Assembly (NCBI GenBank): GCA_946480565.1
Contig: CAMLKR010000011.1
Coordinates: 1 to 31,957 of the forward strand
DNA length: 31,957 nt
Reading direction: 5' to 3'
Source of the DNA: an uncultured Arenimonas sp.
GTDB taxonomy: Bacteria; Pseudomonadota; Gammaproteobacteria; Xanthomonadales; Xanthomonadaceae
Position 1 is the stretch's first letter. Each line of letters opens with the position of its first letter. The notes beneath the pieces are model-generated. The model ran no database searches. It was not told the DNA's origin and saw only the letters and a program-made list of their open reading frames with translations. Of this stretch, positions 23,508-30,761 are shown piece by piece. The position numbers were made by a program, and so were the translations under genes.

Positions 23508-25736
23508 TCAACGGGAGTAATCAAGGATAGCATCATCAAGCAAACGGGCCGTGTCGCGGCCCAGGCTGCCGACCCCGTTCAGCTCCAGCTCAAGATAAAT
23601 GCCCGTATTGCTCTCGCCGCCGAATTCACGCAGGTAGCGGCGGCCGAGCACGCGCACCGCGACGCAGCAGCTCTTCCACTCGACGCCGCCGAGGGCCTCG
23701 AGCGTCTCGCCATCGCGCAGCGAATAGTTCCAGCGGCCCATCAGGCGCCAGCGCTGGTTCAGCGGCACGACGAAGGACAGGTCGGTCTGCTCGAGCAGGC
23801 TGGCCCGGTAGCGGTAGGAGAGGTTGACGAGGCCGCCGTCGCCGAAGCGCCACTGGCTGCGCACCGCCGACAGCGTGGTGCGTTCGCTGTCCGGATCCCA
23901 TTGCTGGGCCAGGCTCAGGCTCCAGTTGCGGGCCAGGGCCAGGCTGGCCTCGGCGACCCAGGCCGAGCCGTCGTCGGAGAGCGGCAGGGCCCCTGGCACG
24001 GTCACCCGCGGCGGGTCGAAATAATGGATGCGGCCGATGCCGGCGCTGAGGATCTCGCGGCCGTCCTCGGCGCTGAGCACGCGGCTGGTCAGGGCCAGGG
24101 TCACCTGATCGGCATCGGCCTGGCGGTCGGCGCCGCCGAAGCGGTTGTCGCGGAACAGGCCGGGCCAGCCGAAGGTCAGCGGCTGCGTGTCGAACAGCGG
24201 CAGGGCGTCCTGGTCGCGGTAGGGCACCTTCAGGTAGAACAGCCGCGGCTCCAGGGTCTGCAGGTAGTCGCCGCCGCGCCAGTCGAAGTCGCGCTCGAAA
24301 TAAGCGCCGGCATCCAGGCTCATGATCGGCAGGCTGCGGCTGGGGCTGTCGTCGCCGCCCGGCGGCACCAGGCTGTCGTCGAGCGAATAGGCGGTGTAGC
24401 GCCAGGCCAGTTCCGGCGTGATGTACCAGGCCGCACCGCCGAAGGGCAGGCTCAGGTGCGGCTGCAGGTCGACGCGGTTGCCGCCGGCGAGGGTTTCGTG
24501 CTGGAAACGCACGGCTTCGCCGCGGATGCCCAGTTCCAGCCAGTCGGTCAGCTGCCGCGACCACTCGGCTTCGGCGGTCGGCAGGCGCCGGTAGGGTTCG
24601 TTCCCCGGGGCCAGGGCCGGGCTGGCGATCTGCCAGTCCTGGGCCCACAGGGACGCGGTCCAGCCGAGGCCGCGGCCGTAGAGGCCGGCGCGGCTGCCGA
24701 GGGTCGAGATGGAGGTCGTCGACAGCGAGTCGCCGAAGTCCTCGAAGTAGTAGACGTCGCTGACGTGGTTGAGGTCGGCGGAGGCATGCCAGTTCGGCCC
24801 CAGGGACGTGCTGTGCCGCCAGGAGGCGAGGCCGCGGTCGTGCTCCCGGCTGCTTCCCGTCACCTCGTCGTCCGGCAGCCAGGTGCCGGCGATCTGGCCC
24901 TGGTGGCGCGACGTCAGGTAGCGGAACTCCGCGCCCATCATCAGGCCGCGCTCGCTGAGCCAGTGAGGCGTCAGCGTGGCGTCGTAGTTCGGCGCCAGGT
25001 TCAGGTAGATCGGCTGCTCGTACTCGAAGCCGTTGCGGTCCTCGTAGCCGATCTTGGGCGACAGCAGGCCGGTGCGGCGGCGGTCGTCGGTGGGGAACCG
25101 GATGTAGGGCAGCCAGAGCACCGGCACGCCGCCCAGGCGCAGGGTCGCGTTGCGCGCGGTGCCCATCGCGTCTTCCTGGTCGATGTCGATCCGGCTGGCG
25201 GAGAACTCCCACTGGCGCTGGCCCGGCGGACAGGTGGAATAGGTCGCGCCGTCCAGGCGGCCCTGGTCGCCGCGCATGGTGATGACGTCGGCGATGCCGT
25301 TGCCCAGGTTCTGGTTGAACTGGTAGCGGACCTTCTCCAGCCGGATCACGTCGGCCTTCTGATCGCCCTCGGCCTTCTCGGCGACGAAGCGCAGGCCGCG
25401 GTCCTGGTATTTGACGCCGCCGCCGGTGACGAAGGTCTCGTCCTCGTGCCGGTAGGTCATCTGTTCGGTCGCCAGCCACTGGTCGCCGCGGCTGAGCTCG
25501 ACCTTGCCGGTGAGCACGGTGACCTTTTCCTTGCTGACGTCCAGGTTCTCGGCGCTGACGTCCGTGGCCACGCCCACGCGCGGCGACTTGCCCGCGGCTT
25601 CCGGCAATGGCTGGAACAGCGGCAGGCCATCCGGGGCGGGGCAGAGCTCCCAGGTCGGCGCGGGGGCTTCCTGGGCGCGGGCGGCGCAGGCCATGGCCAG
25701 GCAGACGGGCAACAGTCGGAGGGCTGGGCGGCGCAC
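23508..25736 (-). CDS. lptD: LPS-assembly protein LptD
   Basis: 742 residues (E. coli 784). Signal peptide about 1-21, periplasmic OstA/LptA-like jellyroll (about 50-190), then a 26-strand outer-membrane beta-barrel. With the lipoprotein LptE it inserts lipopolysaccharide into the outer leaflet. The four cysteines of the two interdomain disulfides are kept: C32 (WELCP), C169 (STCPP) and the adjacent C690-C691 (KSCCVAV), matching E. coli C31, C173, C724 and C725. The start is GTG (25736-25734) with GGAAG upstream. It heads the operon with surA-pdxA-rsmA-apaG-apaH. A 68-base gap to the preceding HDAC gene could hold its own promoter, but I see no convincing box there. Confidence 0.96.
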   Translation of the reverse strand: MRRPALRLLPVCLAMACAARAQEAPAPTWELCPAPDGLPLFQPLPEAAGKSPRVGVATDVSAENLDVSKEKVTVLTGKVELSRGDQWLATEQMTYRHEDETFVTGGGVKYQDRGLRFVAEKAEGDQKADVIRLEKVRYQFNQNLGNGIADVITMRGDQGRLDGATYSTCPPGQRQWEFSASRIDIDQEDAMGTARNATLRLGGVPVLWLPYIRFPTDDRRRTGLLSPKIGYEDRNGFEYEQPIYLNLAPNYDATLTPHWLSERGLMMGAEFRYLTSRHQGQIAGTWLPDDEVTGSSREHDRGLASWRHSTSLGPNWHASADLNHVSDVYYFEDFGDSLSTTSISTLGSRAGLYGRGLGWTASLWAQDWQIASPALAPGNEPYRRLPTAEAEWSRQLTDWLELGIRGEAVRFQHETLAGGNRVDLQPHLSLPFGGAAWYITPELAWRYTAYSLDDSLVPPGGDDSPSRSLPIMSLDAGAYFERDFDWRGGDYLQTLEPRLFYLKVPYRDQDALPLFDTQPLTFGWPGLFRDNRFGGADRQADADQVTLALTSRVLSAEDGREILSAGIGRIHYFDPPRVTVPGALPLSDDGSAWVAEASLALARNWSLSLAQQWDPDSERTTLSAVRSQWRFGDGGLVNLSYRYRASLLEQTDLSFVVPLNQRWRLMGRWNYSLRDGETLEALGGVEWKSCCVAVRVLGRRYLREFGGESNTGIYLELELNGVGSLGRDTARLLDDAILDYSR

Positions 25737-25804
25737 GGAGACTTCCCGGAAAAAGACGCGCTAGCTTGGCTTATGCCGCCGGATGGGGCAACACGCGCTC
25801 CGGT

Positions 25805-26716
25805 TCAGGCGCCCAGGCCCTGCAGGTGCGCGACGCTGCAGCTGCGCAGCGCGGCCAAGCTGTAGCCGCCCTCGAGCATCGACACCACGCGGCCACCGGC
25901 ATGGCGACCGGCGACGGCCGCCAGTTCGCCGCCCAGCCAGCGGTAGTCCTCGGCCTCCAGCGCAAGGTCGGCCAGCGGATCGAGCCGGTGGCCGTCGAAG
26001 CCGGCCGAGACCAGCAGCAGCTGGGGCCGGAAGGCCTCCAGCGCCGGCAGCAGGTTCTGCGACCATGCGGACCGGAACGCCTCGCTGCCGGTGCCCGGGG
26101 CCAGCGGCGCGTTCGCGAGATTGCCGACGCCGGTGTCGCTGGCCAGCCCCGTGTTCGGGTACAGCGGCGACTGGTGCGAGCTGACGTACATCACGCGCGG
26201 CTCGGCCGCGAAAATGTCCTGGCTGCCGTTGCCGTGGTGCACGTCGAAGTCGGCGATGGCGACCCGCTCCAGCCCGTGTTCGTGCACGGCGTGCGCCGCC
26301 GCGACCGCGATCGCATTGAACAGGCAGAAGCCCATCGCCGTGCCGCCGGTGGCGTGGTGGCCGGGCGGCCGCACCGCGCAGAACGCGAGCCGGGTGTCCC
26401 CGCGCATCACCGCGTCCACCGCGGCGATGCCGGCGCCGGCGGCGCGCAGCGCCGCTTCCGGCGATTCGACCGAAAGCGCGGTGTCCTCGTCGAGGCGGCG
26501 CATGCCGTGGATGGGCGTGTCCAGCAGGTCCGCGACCAGGCCGGCGCTGTGCACCCGCAGCAGCGCATCGCGCGGGGCACGGGGCGCGTCGCGCCAGGGG
26601 TGGTTCGGGAATGCGGCGCGCACCGCGTGCAGCACCGCCTCCAGCCGGGCCGGGCACTCCGGGTGGCCGGCGCCCGGGTCGTGCGCCAGGCAGGCGGAGT
26701 GGGTGTAGAACAGCAC
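25805..26716 (-). CDS. Histone-deacetylase-family amidohydrolase
   Basis: 303 residues. A zinc-dependent deacetylase of the HDAC / acetylpolyamine amidohydrolase / AcuC superfamily. RPPGHHAT (116-123) holds the tandem active-site histidines H120-H121. Zinc ligands are D158 and H160 in DFDVHHGNG and D241 in SAGFDGHRLDPL, and Y285 in LEGGYS is the transition-state tyrosine. The set is complete, so it should be active. Natural substrates could be acetyl-lysine, acetylpolyamines or acetylated small molecules; I cannot tell which. The start is the GTG at 26716, two bases after the stop of the cobalamin adenosyltransferase gene, so the two are coupled. No in-frame ATG fits. Confidence 0.87.
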   Translation of the reverse strand: MLFYTHSACLAHDPGAGHPECPARLEAVLHAVRAAFPNHPWRDAPRAPRDALLRVHSAGLVADLLDTPIHGMRRLDEDTALSVESPEAALRAAGAGIAAVDAVMRGDTRLAFCAVRPPGHHATGGTAMGFCLFNAIAVAAAHAVHEHGLERVAIADFDVHHGNGSQDIFAAEPRVMYVSSHQSPLYPNTGLASDTGVGNLANAPLAPGTGSEAFRSAWSQNLLPALEAFRPQLLLVSAGFDGHRLDPLADLALEAEDYRWLGGELAAVAGRHAGGRVVSMLEGGYSLAALRSCSVAHLQGLGA

Positions 26717-26718
26717 GC

Positions 26719-27273
26719 CTAGCCCTTGCGGCGCTCGTGGTTCCAGAGCACCTCGCCGTGGCCGCTGGCGCGGGCCAGCACGCGGGCGAGCACGAACAGC
26801 AGGTCGGACAGGCGGTTCAGGTAGCGGATCGCCTCGGGCCGCACGGCATCGTGGCGGGACAGCGTCACCGCCTCGCGTTCGGCGCGCCGGCAGATGGTGC
26901 GCGCCAGGTGGCAGTGCGCGGCGGCCAGGCCGCCGCCGGGCAGGATGAAGTCCTTCAGCGGCGGCAGGTCGGCGTTGAAGCCGTCGAGCTGGTCCTCGAG
27001 CCGCTGGATGTCGGCGTCGAAGATGGCGGCGTGGCCGGGAATGCAGAGTTCGCCGCCGAGGTCGAACATCTGGTGCTGCACCGACACCAGCACCGCGCGC
27101 ACGTCGTCGGGAACCTCGCAGGCCAGCACCAGGCCGATGGCCGAATTGGCCTCGTCCACGGTGCCGTAGGCGGTGACGCGGGCCGAATCCTTGGATACGC
27201 GCGAGCCGTCGCCCAGGCCGGTGCTGCCGTCGTCGCCGGTGCGGGTGTAGATCTTCGACAGGCGGTTGCCCAT
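26719..27273 (-). CDS. pduO: ATP:cob(I)alamin adenosyltransferase, PduO/MMAB type
   Basis: 184 residues. It transfers the adenosyl group of ATP to cob(I)alamin to form coenzyme B12 in the cytoplasm. TRTGDDGSTGL (10-20), YGTVDEANSAIG (36-47) and the RRAERE stretch (about 128-133), plus RYLNRLSDLLFVLAR near the end, are the ATP- and cobalamin-binding hallmarks of the PduO family. CobA and EutT are unrelated in sequence. No corrin-ring synthesis genes are in the window, so it probably serves salvage of imported corrinoids. The gene starts six bases after the btuM-like stop and is followed closely by the HDAC gene. Symbols in use vary (pduO, cobO, yvqK). Confidence 0.92.
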   Translation of the reverse strand: MGNRLSKIYTRTGDDGSTGLGDGSRVSKDSARVTAYGTVDEANSAIGLVLACEVPDDVRAVLVSVQHQMFDLGGELCIPGHAAIFDADIQRLEDQLDGFNADLPPLKDFILPGGGLAAAHCHLARTICRRAEREAVTLSRHDAVRPEAIRYLNRLSDLLFVLARVLARASGHGEVLWNHERRKG

Positions 27274-27279
27274 CGGCGG

Positions 27280-27870
27280 TCAGCGCGCCGCGCGGTCCGC
27301 GGCGGCCGGCGCGTGCCGCGCCATCAGCGCGGCCGCCACGTGCGCCACGGTCGCGAGGCCGACGTAGAGACCGGTCGTGCGCAGGTAGGGCAGGAACCAG
27401 TCGGCGTAGTTTTTGGCCCAGCCGGCCACGCTCGGGTCGGCCACGCTGCTGCTGAGCCAGTAGAAGCCGCCCTGGGCGAAGAAGTGGCACAGCGCCACGC
27501 CGCCGGTGACGCCCAGCACCAGCAGGCCCAGGGCCTTCGGCTGCAGGCCGGCGTAGTGGCGGCGCAGCAGGCTGCCGGCCGCCCACAGGCTGAAGTGCGC
27601 CGGCAGCAGGAACCAGTAGCCCGGCGACACGCAGTAATGGCTCCAGAAATCCAGGCCGGCCTGGGTGATGACCACGAAGTCCACCGCCACCGCCAGCGCC
27701 ATCAGCACCGGGAAGGCCCAGCGCGCGCCGCCGCGCAGGTAGAAGCCGGCCAGGAAGAACACGGCCCAGGACGCGTCGGGCACGGCGCCGAAATGGTTCA
27801 GGCGGGTCGCGGCCATCACGGCGGCAAGCACCAGGAAGATGGTCAGGCGCGAGCGGTGGGTCAGGGTCAT
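27280..27870 (-). CDS. btuM: BtuM-like solitary cobalamin transporter (ECF S-component family)
   Basis: 196 residues with about six hydrophobic segments (about 9-24, 33-46, 52-70, 82-99, 112-130, 160-182). The sequence is not close to other ECF S-components that I recognise. It fits BtuM: the length, the single cysteine in HYCVSPGYWFLLP located at residue 80, and the immediately adjacent cobalamin adenosyltransferase. In Thiobacillus denitrificans BtuM, Cys80 coordinates cobalt and strips cyanide from cyanocobalamin, and the protein works without an ECF energising module. I chose ATG 27870 (GGAAG upstream, start of the first helix). An in-frame ATG at 27936 adds a Pro/Arg-rich tail that lies upstream of the promoter box. 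The assignment is by pattern and context, not alignment. Confidence 0.7.
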   Translation of the reverse strand: MTLTHRSRLTIFLVLAAVMAATRLNHFGAVPDASWAVFFLAGFYLRGGARWAFPVLMALAVAVDFVVITQAGLDFWSHYCVSPGYWFLLPAHFSLWAAGSLLRRHYAGLQPKALGLLVLGVTGGVALCHFFAQGGFYWLSSSVADPSVAGWAKNYADWFLPYLRTTGLYVGLATVAHVAAALMARHAPAAADRAAR

Positions 27871-27899
27871 GGCATCCGGCTTCCGAAGGGCAGGGCGGC

Positions 27900-27905
27900 A
27901 TTTTA
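27900..27905 (-). promoter_or_regulatory. btuM: -10 box TAAAAT for the btuM-pduO-HDAC group
   Basis: Minus-strand TAAAAT, 30 bases before the btuM ATG, predicts a leader of only about 20-25 bases carrying the GGAAG ribosome site. This is too short for a cobalamin riboswitch. It is back-to-back with the ubiH promoter. Confidence 0.5.
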
Positions 27906-27958
27906 GCGGAAGTGGGGCGGCTTGCGGGCCGGGCATGGGCCGGATCCCGGCGGGCGCG

Positions 27959-27964
27959 TATCAT
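27959..27964 (+). promoter_or_regulatory. ubiH: -10-like box TATCAT before ubiH (leaderless type)
   Basis: TATCAT, six bases (CGCGGC), ATG at 27971, with no Shine-Dalgarno sequence. Spacer sequence and length are identical to those before the TonB receptor, pointing to a leaderless transcript. Confidence 0.5.
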
Positions 27965-27970
27965 CGCGGC

Positions 27971-29182
27971 ATGGCGCGTGACGACGGCTTCGACCACGAC
28001 ATCCTGATCCTCGGCGGTGGCCTGGTGGGCAGTGCCCTGGCCTGCGCGCTCGACGGCCGCGGCTGGCGCGTGGCCCAGGTCGAAGCCAGCGCACCGGCGC
28101 TGGGCGCGCCGGGTTTCGACGAAAGGAAGCTCGCGCTGGCCCAGGCCAGCCTGAACGCGCTGCAGGCGCTGGACGTCCTGCCGCGCCTGGCGACGCCGCC
28201 GGCGCCGATCCGGCGCATCCACGTCAGCCGCGCCGGCGATTTCGGCAGCGTGCGCCTGCAGGCCGGCGACCACGGCCGGGACGCCTTCGGCGGCGTGGTG
28301 CTGGCGCGCGAGCTCGGCCTGGCGCTGGAGGCGCGGCTGGACGCCTGCGCGGCGCTCGTGCGTTACCGTCCGGCCCGGGTCACCGCGGTCGAGCCCGATG
28401 CCGCGGGGCCGCGGGTCACGATCGAACAGGACGGCGCCAGCCGCCAGTTGCGCACGCGCCTGCTGGTGGCGGCCGACGGCAGCCGGTCGCTGGCGCGCGC
28501 CGCTCACGGCATCGGCACCGACGAACACGACTACGGCCAGACCCTGGTGGTCTGCAGCCTGGCGACCGACCGCGCGCCCGACGGCACCGCCTATGAGCGC
28601 TTCAGCGCCCAGGGCCCGGTGGCCCTGCTGCCGATGGCCGGCGGCCACTACGGCGCCATCTGCGGCGTCGCGCGCGACGATGCCGGGCGCGTGCTCGCCC
28701 TGGATGACGCCGCCTATTCCGACTACTTCCAGCAGCGCTTCGGCTGGCGCGCCGGCCGCGTGCGACGCGTCGGCGCCCGCAGCGGCTACCCGCTCGCCCG
28801 CATCGTCGCCGAGCGCATCACCGCGCCCCGGCTGGTGGTGATGGGCAACGCCGCCCAGACCCTGCACCCGATCGGCGCCCAGGGCTTCAACCTGGGCCTG
28901 CGCGACGCGCTGTCGCTGGCCGAAACCCTTGCCGGCGACGATCCCGGCGCGCCGGCCCTGCTTTCGGCCTACGCCGCGATGCGCCGCGAAGACCGCGAAC
29001 GCACCCTGGCCTTCAGCGATGGCCTGGCGCGGGCCACCGCCAACCCGGGCCTGCCGATGCACATGCTGCGTTCGCTGGGCCTGCTGGCGCTGGGGCACCT
29101 GCCGGGGCTGGCCGATCCGCTGGTCGCCGGCGCCATGGGCTTCCGCGGCCGCGTGCCGGCACTCTCGCGGGGCCTGGCATGA
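27971..29182 (+). CDS. ubiH: 2-octaprenyl-6-methoxyphenol hydroxylase UbiH
   Basis: 403 residues (E. coli 392). A FAD-dependent aromatic hydroxylase acting on the ring of ubiquinone precursors, in the soluble Ubi complex near the membrane. The Rossmann FAD site ILGGGLVGSALACAL (12-26), DERKLALAQAS (about 50-60), LLVAADGSRS and the second FAD motif MGNAAQTLHPIGAQGFNLGLRD are intact. The GNAAQTLHP form, rather than GDAAH, is what distinguishes UbiH in E. coli. ATG 27971 is preferred over an upstream in-frame ATG at 27839, since it follows the -10 box and starts right before the FAD fold. It overlaps the next hydroxylase by four bases. Confidence 0.92.
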   Translation: MARDDGFDHDILILGGGLVGSALACALDGRGWRVAQVEASAPALGAPGFDERKLALAQASLNALQALDVLPRLATPPAPIRRIHVSRAGDFGSVRLQAGDHGRDAFGGVVLARELGLALEARLDACAALVRYRPARVTAVEPDAAGPRVTIEQDGASRQLRTRLLVAADGSRSLARAAHGIGTDEHDYGQTLVVCSLATDRAPDGTAYERFSAQGPVALLPMAGGHYGAICGVARDDAGRVLALDDAAYSDYFQQRFGWRAGRVRRVGARSGYPLARIVAERITAPRLVVMGNAAQTLHPIGAQGFNLGLRDALSLAETLAGDDPGAPALLSAYAAMRREDRERTLAFSDGLARATANPGLPMHMLRSLGLLALGHLPGLADPLVAGAMGFRGRVPALSRGLA

Positions 29183-30360
29183 GCCGGCGCAGCGGATTCG
29201 ACCTGGTGGTGATCGGCGCGGGCGTCGTCGGCAGCGCCGCCGCCCTGGCCGCGGCGCGCGACGGCCAGCGCGTGGCCCTGGTCGAGGCGCAGGCAGCTGG
29301 CCCCTGGCGCGCCGATGCGCCCGACCTGCGGGTCTACGCCTTCGCCCCCGACAACGCCGGGCTGCTGGACGACCTCGGCGTCTGGCCGTCGGTGTTGGGC
29401 GCCCGTGCCCATCCCTATCGGCGCATGCGCGTCTGGGATGCCGCCGGCGGCGGTGAATTGGCCTTCGATGCCGACGCCCTGGGCCGCGACGCGCTCGGCC
29501 ACATCGTCGAACACGGCCTGTTGGTCGACCGGCTGTGGGCGGCCTGCGGCCGCGAAGCCCTGCTGCAGCGGATCCACCCGGCGCGCCTGGCCGCGATCGA
29601 ACAGGACGAAGAGACGGCGACCGCGGTGCTCGACGACGGCCAGCGCCTGCGCACGCGCCTGCTGCTGGGGGCCGACGGCGCGGCGTCGCGGGTGCGCGAA
29701 CTGGCGGCGCTCGACGGCGAACGGCACGACTACGGCCAGCGCGGCCTGGTCGCCTACGTGGCCACCGAACACCCGCACGAAGACACCGCCTGGCAGCGTT
29801 TCCTGCCGACCGGGCCGCTGGCCTTCCTGCCCTGTGGCGACGGCCGCAGTTCCATCGTCTGGACCCTGCCCGACGACGAGGCACAGCGCCTGCTGGCCGC
29901 CGACGACGCCGCGTTCCGGCGCGAACTCACCCGCGCCTTCGATGCCCGGCTGGGCGAGGTCGACGCGGTGTCCACACGCGCCGCGTTCCCACTGCGGCGC
30001 CAGCTGGCGAAGGGCTACGTCTCCGGCCGCGTGGCTCTGGTGGGTGACGCGGCGCACGTGGTGCACCCGCTGGCGGGGCAGGGCGTGAACCTGGGGCTGC
30101 GCGACGTGTCGGCCCTGCGCGCCGCCTGGCGCGACGCGCAGGCGCGCGGCGTCGACGTCGCGGCGCCGCACCGCCTGGCGCGCTGGGCCCGCGGCCGGCG
30201 CAGCGACAACACCGTCGCCGCCTACGCCTTCGAGGCGATCAACCGCGGTTTCAGCAACGACGGAATGCTGCCCACCCTGCTGCGTGGCCCTGCGCTGGGC
30301 CTGGCCGGCCGGCTGCCGCCGCTGACCCGTGCGCTCTGGAAACACGCCGCCGGCCTGTGA
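29179..30360 (+). CDS. UbiH/UbiF/VisC/COQ6-family FAD hydroxylase (second ubiquinone hydroxylase)
   Basis: 393 residues. The FAD-binding motif VIGAGVVGSAAALAA (11-25), LLGADGAASRVR and GDAAHVVHPLAGQGVNLGLRD place it in the same family as UbiH but with the GDAAH signature of UbiI/UbiF. It probably hydroxylates another ring carbon in ubiquinone synthesis. Whether it is the C5 enzyme UbiI or the C6 enzyme UbiF cannot be decided from the sequence alone. The usual D-R pair after the N-terminal strand is present (DLRVYAFAPDN). It begins inside the ubiH stop (ATGA), so the two are made together. The cupin gene follows closely. Confidence 0.88.
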   Translation: MSRRSGFDLVVIGAGVVGSAAALAAARDGQRVALVEAQAAGPWRADAPDLRVYAFAPDNAGLLDDLGVWPSVLGARAHPYRRMRVWDAAGGGELAFDADALGRDALGHIVEHGLLVDRLWAACGREALLQRIHPARLAAIEQDEETATAVLDDGQRLRTRLLLGADGAASRVRELAALDGERHDYGQRGLVAYVATEHPHEDTAWQRFLPTGPLAFLPCGDGRSSIVWTLPDDEAQRLLAADDAAFRRELTRAFDARLGEVDAVSTRAAFPLRRQLAKGYVSGRVALVGDAAHVVHPLAGQGVNLGLRDVSALRAAWRDAQARGVDVAAPHRLARWARGRRSDNTVAAYAFEAINRGFSNDGMLPTLLRGPALGLAGRLPPLTRALWKHAAGL

Positions 30361-30380
30361 GCCGGCAAGGAAGGACCGCC

Positions 30381-30692
30381 GTGAAGATCATCCGCAGCCG
30401 CGAGTTCACCGCCGACCGCGCCTGGGGCGCGCTCGACATCGCCAACATGGGCGGCATCACCACCCGCCTGCACTGGACCGACCAGCCCTACCGCTGGCAC
30501 GTCAACGACGGCGAGGAGGTGTTCGCCGTGCTCGATGGCCGGGTGCAGATGCGCTACCGCGAGGCGGGCCGGGAGCACTCGACGATCCTGGAGACCGGCG
30601 ACGTGTTCCATGCCTCGGTGGGCACCGAACACGTGGCCCATCCGATCGGTCCGGCGCGCATCCTGGTGGTGGAGTCCGAAGGCAGCGCCTGA
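30381..30692 (+). CDS. Small cupin-domain protein
   Basis: 103 residues, one cupin barrel. First motif region: WHVNDGEEVFAVLDGRVQM; second: ETGDVFHASVGTEHVAHP. Histidines and glutamates suitable for metal binding are present in both. The GTG at 30381 has a strong ribosome site (AAGGAAGGA at 30368-30376) and is preferred to the GTG at 30357, which overlaps the hydroxylase stop. Small cupins of this sort are often annotated as mannose-6-phosphate isomerase-like or simply cupin; the substrate is unknown. It is the last gene of the ubiH transcript, ended by the hairpin at 30714. Confidence 0.8.
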   Translation: MKIIRSREFTADRAWGALDIANMGGITTRLHWTDQPYRWHVNDGEEVFAVLDGRVQMRYREAGREHSTILETGDVFHASVGTEHVAHPIGPARILVVESEGSA

Positions 30693-30713
30693 GCCGACAC
30701 CGGCCGTGAATGA

Positions 30714-30739
30714 AAAAGGCCGGGGAAACCCGGCCTTTT
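30714..30739. terminator. Bidirectional Rho-independent terminator
   Basis: A perfect 11-bp stem (30714-30724 with 30729-30739) capped by a GAAA tetraloop, with four T at the 3' arm on the plus strand and A-rich flanks that give U residues on the minus strand as well. It sits between the convergent cupin and aminotransferase genes. This is the clearest intrinsic terminator in the window. Confidence 0.85.
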
Positions 30740-30761
30740 CCGGATCCTGCGGGAGGGTCCG

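Noticed and set aside
27871..27970. Cobalamin riboswitch before btuM
   Set aside because: The gap to ubiH is 100 bases and the predicted leader only about 20-25, too short for the aptamer. No B12-box-like sequence was seen.
25805..29884. A 1359-codon open frame on the minus strand
   Set aside because: Only its last 303 codons (HDAC) are real. The rest runs through btuM and pduO in a wrong frame and antisense to the two hydroxylases, with Arg/Pro/Gly-rich composition typical of GC-rich shadow frames.
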